64,000 bases of DNA from Hypomesus transpacificus (lineage: Eukaryota > Chordata > Actinopteri > Osmeriformes > Osmeridae). The first letter of the stretch is position 1. Each line of letters begins with the position of its first letter. The translations under genes and the position numbers were made by a program. The notes beneath the pieces are model-generated. The model worked only from the letters and a program-made list of their open reading frames with translations. It was not told the DNA's origin and did not search any database. The stretch lies in assembly GCF_021917145.1 (NCBI RefSeq), contig NC_061064.1, forward strand, positions 6,982,816 to 7,046,815. Reading direction: 5' to 3'. Below are positions 34,801 through 64,000 of the stretch, piece after piece.

Positions 34801-36612
34801 CTTCTCTTTCACTTCCAGTAAAGCCAGCTGTGAAAACAGTCGGCACCCAAAAGACAACCGGCCTCCCTGAGGATTCCGACCCCGCCGAACACATGCATGA
34901 GTGCATTTCCACCCAAATGTGTCTTTGCGTGTGAACACGCCACCAAAAACACCAACACACACACACTAAATGTGACAAACACAGACACACACGTTGTCAT
35001 CAACAGACCTGTTGTGTATGGCTGTATCTGGGCGTGGAAGCGAACCCTTTCAATTGTTTTGTATGTCTGAATTGGCTCTGAATAGACATGATGTATACCA
35101 AATTGAAATAACCTATTAATATTCACGCTTAATCTTAAAGAAGTGTACTAGGTACTAGAAGCAAAACAACTGTATATTGAAAAACACAAGTTGTCAAACA
35201 CCAACAGACGCATTAGACCCATGTGGCAACAAAGACATAAAGACCTAATCTCTTCATTTGGCTTCTATAAGAAAACAGCAGCTGGAAGCGTAAAGCACCT
35301 TGCTGGTTGAGGGCCTCTACCACCTTGATCTCTGGGGTCTTCATGTGGTCTTGGTCATGTGTGGTCACAGCCAGCACTGAACACTGCCGTGTGTGTGGTC
35401 ACTGTATCAACACACTGGAGCTAGGTATCGATCCCTTCATTATCTAGGGCTCTGATAGCTGACAATCACTGATTGATGCACCTTTTAAAGTGATCCAATC
35501 AATCTGCCTCCCCCAGACACCTTGCCTTTGAAGACAAGCAGAGAAGGGATCTCATTATGTGAGGCTCATCTATCTAAGGCTACATCTGATCACTCCTTTT
35601 CCACGCTTTTTGACACACAATACATTTAACCTCTAAAAGCGATCATAGTCCAAAATGTATAGTCCAAGTTTTGGCAGTCTATAAGCAATTTCCCCCAAAA
35701 CAAAAACATTACTTTTCAAATAACAGTGGTGTTCATTAGAAATGTCATCTAATAACAATGATACATTTGCACTTTACATTTGAAGCCTCAAAGTGCTACA
35801 GTTAAAGATTATAAAACGCAAGGTAAGAACATCAATATGAAATACAAATAGATAATGCAACCTCGATAATCTAGGCTAACATATTCACTTGAAATGATCA
35901 GCAGCCTATGCTTGCGTAAGATTAAACAAGGACGCATGTTATGGGACAATCATAATATGATTATCTGTTAGATAGAAGATTGATTTATTTACTAAAATAA
36001 CCTCCCTATAGCCCCGTTTTATACCAGGCGTATATGTACACAGTGTCTAATCGAGTTTACTGCCCTTTCCCCTGCCGTTGTTGATCAACTAATTATATTG
36101 ATTTAAATTGTACATCCCAGATCATTGAACAACTGACCAAAAGTCAACTGAACTGATAGAGAGTCGTTTGCATTAAGACTGATGAATCTGATTACATAAC
36201 ACAGTTCAATGATATTTACTTGACTGCAGTGACTGGAATAAGTGAGTAAGTTGATTTAGTTGAGTGATAGAAATACTACAAAAATTGCTTACCTTAGAGG
36301 GATTTTAACGGCCACATATCTGTCAATTGCAACAGCAAGAAGGCTAAATATTGAGCTTTGAGTCAGTACCAAAACAAAGCAGGCGAGGAAAAGGCATCCG
36401 TAGAAGTCCAAACAGATACCAATGCTTATAGTTATGGCAAAAGGGATGGCAAGACAACCAACCAAAATATCGGCTACTGCCAAGGACACCAAAAAGTAGT
36501 TCGTAGCGTTTTTCAGAGTGGTATTGATTGCGACAGCCCAGCAAACCAATACATTGCCGGATATGGACAAAACAGCAATTATTAATTCAATTACTATATA
36601 GAACATAGTCAT
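31806..36612 (-). CDS. adora2b: Adenosine receptor A2B-like GPCR (complete, 2 coding exons)
   Basis: Plasma-membrane receptor for adenosine that couples to Gs and raises cAMP (family knowledge). The exons 36612-36293 and 32553-31806 join in phase after PLR at the end of TM3, the usual intron site of adenosine receptors, giving 355 aa (human A2B 332). Seven hydrophobic segments are visible. DRY is at 97-99 and NPIIY at 303-307. TM3 reads [19 protein letters not shown]. Extracellular loop 2 is Cys-rich (C146, C164, C179, C183), with sequons at N152 and N159. A Cys at about 328 follows helix 8 (possible palmitoylation). The short tail ending MTIDPLL argues for A2B over A2A. The start is the ATG at 36612; no in-frame ATG lies upstream in the exon. 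Neighbours zswim7 and specc1 support the identity. Confidence 0.93.
32554..36292 (-). other. adora2b intron
   Basis: This 3.7-kb intron splits the receptor after TM3. No coding exon is seen. The ORFs near 33516-33931 are low-complexity Pro/Ser-rich frames without family resemblance. A relic of the dispersed repeat at 22840-23100 occurs at about 35760-35830. Confidence 0.8.
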
Positions 36613-36655
36613 CTCAGCAATATTCTGCACAATTAAGTCGCTGGTGAGAAGAGTA

Positions 36656-36742
36656 TCATGGGGACAGGGTCCAAAGAGCCAACGAAGTCTTTTTGAAGTA
36701 ATCCAAGAATATTCCCAAAATGTGATTTGCAAAAACCGCCAT
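36656..36742 (-). other. Upstream ORF in the adora2b 5' UTR, with preceding splice acceptor
   Basis: The minus strand shows a good 3' splice site, pyrimidine-rich and ending TTTGACAG, immediately followed by ATG at 36742. From that ATG a 28-codon frame runs to TGA at 36656, out of frame with the receptor start 43 nt further on. This predicts an unseen upstream 5' non-coding exon and a short uORF that could damp receptor translation (inference). Confidence 0.5.
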
Positions 36743-38886
36743 CTGTCAAATCAGAGGAAAAAGTTAGTGTTTCGTTTTTCCGTGATGTACAAAAATGTTT
36801 CACCGTGTCAAAGCAATGTTTAACAGTGCACTTGGTTGTGTCCCTCCCCAAGGTGCAACAAAAACTAGATCATTGGCAAATGCATTGAATGTTGATGTAT
36901 ATAGTATTACCGGTTAACAAATAAATATTTTGCATGACTTACCCCTCTAGGACTTGTTGGCTACTTAGTGGCTATTCAAAGACTTGTTGCCTACTTATTT
37001 CTCGACCGTTCCGACCCTGGGTGCTCGTGCTACTGTTGCGGTCGTTGGGAGTGTCTCAGAACTTCCTCTACACATGGGTTTTCAAGTATAGAAAATACGC
37101 GACCTAATAGCCACGCCCCTACTGAAAGATAAGCAACGTTTCATACATAAATTCTTAAACATACCTACTCAGGCTTGCGTCGACGCTTGTGCGTATTTAC
37201 GCGCCGCTGAAATGGGTCTAACAACGTAATTACATGCGGTCAGGTTAATGTTGGCTTGTTTTTGTAGCACCTCGCTGAATGAAACAGCTGTGTTTCATTA
37301 CACGACTGGGGCTACGCCAGCACTTCTGTCTGTATGTGGTATTGCTTTCCTGTCTGAATGGCCAAATGAAGGATAGCCTATTTTAAATGGTGGGCATCTG
37401 ACAAGACGTATTAAATGTAGATATTCAATCAAGAATATCACACCAGCAGTGTGGCATTTCTCAAAGAACACAAGAGAGAAAGAATGACCATCTCCAGCCT
37501 TGAAAACAAGACAAACACACCTTATACCCTCCTCTTTCCATGCAGAAATGTTTTCCCAGACTCAGACACTTAATAGGCTTTCTGGAAAACCAATGAAAAT
37601 GTGTACTGGTGCATTTCTTCAGTTTACAAGAATTCTGGATCTGAAAGACACTAGGTGCTATGTTGAGGATTTTTTACGTTAAATCCATGCGGTCAACTGC
37701 ATATTCCAGGATCATGTCAGTGTTCTCTTCCTGTTGTACAATTAACTTTAATGTTTTCTGGTACGTTTCACCAATTCCTAACCATTTGTTGTCCTTAAGA
37801 AATGTAATGTTACCTGTGTCAGTGGCAGTTTGTTGTGAAAAACAACCACTTTTTATTGTTTTTGTACTTTAGCAGCTGATAAGAGTGAAATGAACGTTGA
37901 TGAACGCCAAAAGCTTGACAAAACTTTATTCAACACTAACCATCTATTACTTAGATGGGACATCGACCCATTCAAGCACATCTCAGAGGCCGGTAAATAG
38001 AAAACATTCAATTTATTATTTTTACATTTCTTAGAACATTCTGTATGTAAATAAATAAATAACACTTCTGTCTGTCTGAGGCAGCTGAAAATGGATGGTT
38101 GCCTTCATTCCACGTACCACAGACTATATAAAGTGTCCCAGCCCATACAATGAAATGTAATTGACATCTTCAGCATGGTATTACTTTATACATGTAGTGT
38201 TTTACTGATTCACTTAAGAACTATGACATAATAATAGTGCTGTCTAAAAACAAAAATGACTGTATGAGGGAGGACACAATATAAAGTGGTTGGCCCTGAA
38301 CCATTCAAACAGCTACACATTCTGTATCAATATTTTGTGGGAAAATAGTGTAAATCTGGGAAAACTGTCAGAAGCAACGCGTAGCTACTGAGGTGTTTGC
38401 AATTGATAGGTTGTGCAGCATCACCGATAACACCTTGACTCCAGACTATGATATGCAAAGGCTTCCTTTAGAAAGCCAGACATTTCATCTTTTCAAAGTG
38501 ACCTTCCAAATAATAACTGGACTTTAAGCAAAAACTCAAGAAACAGTTCCACCATTCCTTCTTGTACATCCTAAGTGCCAACAACAAAAGGTTGATATTA
38601 ATGTCAATGTATCCCACCTGCTGTGAACTCCTATACCATTTAAACACTGTAACAGGATAAAGGAGCTAGCAAACAGCAACTCCAAGCAAGTTCAAACCTC
38701 AGAAAAATCACTGGAGCGTCCCTATTAATATTGCATGGGATGGTGAAGGTGCGGGGGGGGTCATCACTCTGTATGGAGAAGGGCACAGTAAAACTTCATG
38801 TTGAAAAAGAGGGGTTGAGGGGGGGGGGGGGGGTACTAGGCAGAAAGTGCTGCTGTGCCTTCCTCTTCCTCCATGTCCACCCCTGG
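36743..38886. other. adora2b upstream region and specc1 3' untranslated region
   Basis: About 2.1 kb between the adora2b start-codon exon and the specc1 stop. The right part is specc1 3' UTR; minus-strand AATAAA candidates lie in the 37850-38020 range. The left part should contain the adora2b promoter and 5' exon, including GC-richer sequence near 37180-37210. A G run sits at about 38820. No other gene is seen. Confidence 0.6.
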
Positions 38887-63978
<25,092 letters not shown>

Positions 63979-64000
63979 CTGTGAAGCAGGGATCAAAAAC

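Noticed and set aside
36613..36732. 40-residue N-terminal extension of adora2b
   Set aside because: The frame is open, but its first codon is TTG and no in-frame ATG occurs before 36612. Length and alignment fit the ATG at 36612.

Overview
The window is vertebrate nuclear DNA, almost certainly from a ray-finned (teleost) fish. It holds intron-rich genes with GT-AG splice sites, tRNA-derived SINEs carrying the tail common in fish genomes, short non-autonomous DNA transposons, and many microsatellites and homopolymer runs. The species cannot be fixed from the sequence. The SINE type resembles those I associate with smelt- and salmon-like fishes, but that is only an impression. There is no prokaryotic, plasmid, phage or CRISPR content.

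Layout: (1) 1253-16481, minus strand: aff4, scaffold of the super elongation complex, with the whole coding region in 19 coding exons plus one 5' non-coding exon. (2) 17884-19521, minus strand: zcchc10, a small CCHC zinc-knuckle protein with a Ser/Asp-rich tail. (3) 20241-28970, plus strand: zswim7 (SWS1), a SWIM-domain recombination factor, head-to-head with zcchc10. (4) 31806-36612, minus strand: adora2b, an adenosine A2B-type GPCR in two coding exons, tail-to-tail with zswim7. (5) 38887-63978, minus strand: specc1 (cytospin-B), coiled coil plus C-terminal CH domain. Thirteen coding exons are present and its 5' end lies beyond the right edge. The exon chains were assembled by hand from splice sites with phase checked at every junction, and no frameshift or premature stop was found.

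The genes do not form a pathway. Two gene neighbourhoods that are separate in human meet here: AFF4-ZCCHC10 (5q31) and ZSWIM7-ADORA2B with SPECC1 (17p). The junction falls in the divergent promoter interval between zcchc10 and zswim7. The tandem specc1-adora2b pair mirrors the human SPECC1L-ADORA2A pair on 22q11.

I see no convincing new multi-gene system. The signals most worth checking are cis-level. They are a 45-nt C run starting at intron position +5 of an aff4 intron, a SINE that supplies the branch-point region of a specc1 acceptor, a duplicated specc1 exon end with an intact splice donor, a perfect 46-bp foldback, two copies of a transposon with 5-bp target duplications, and a minisatellite with higher-order structure in the zswim7 3' UTR.
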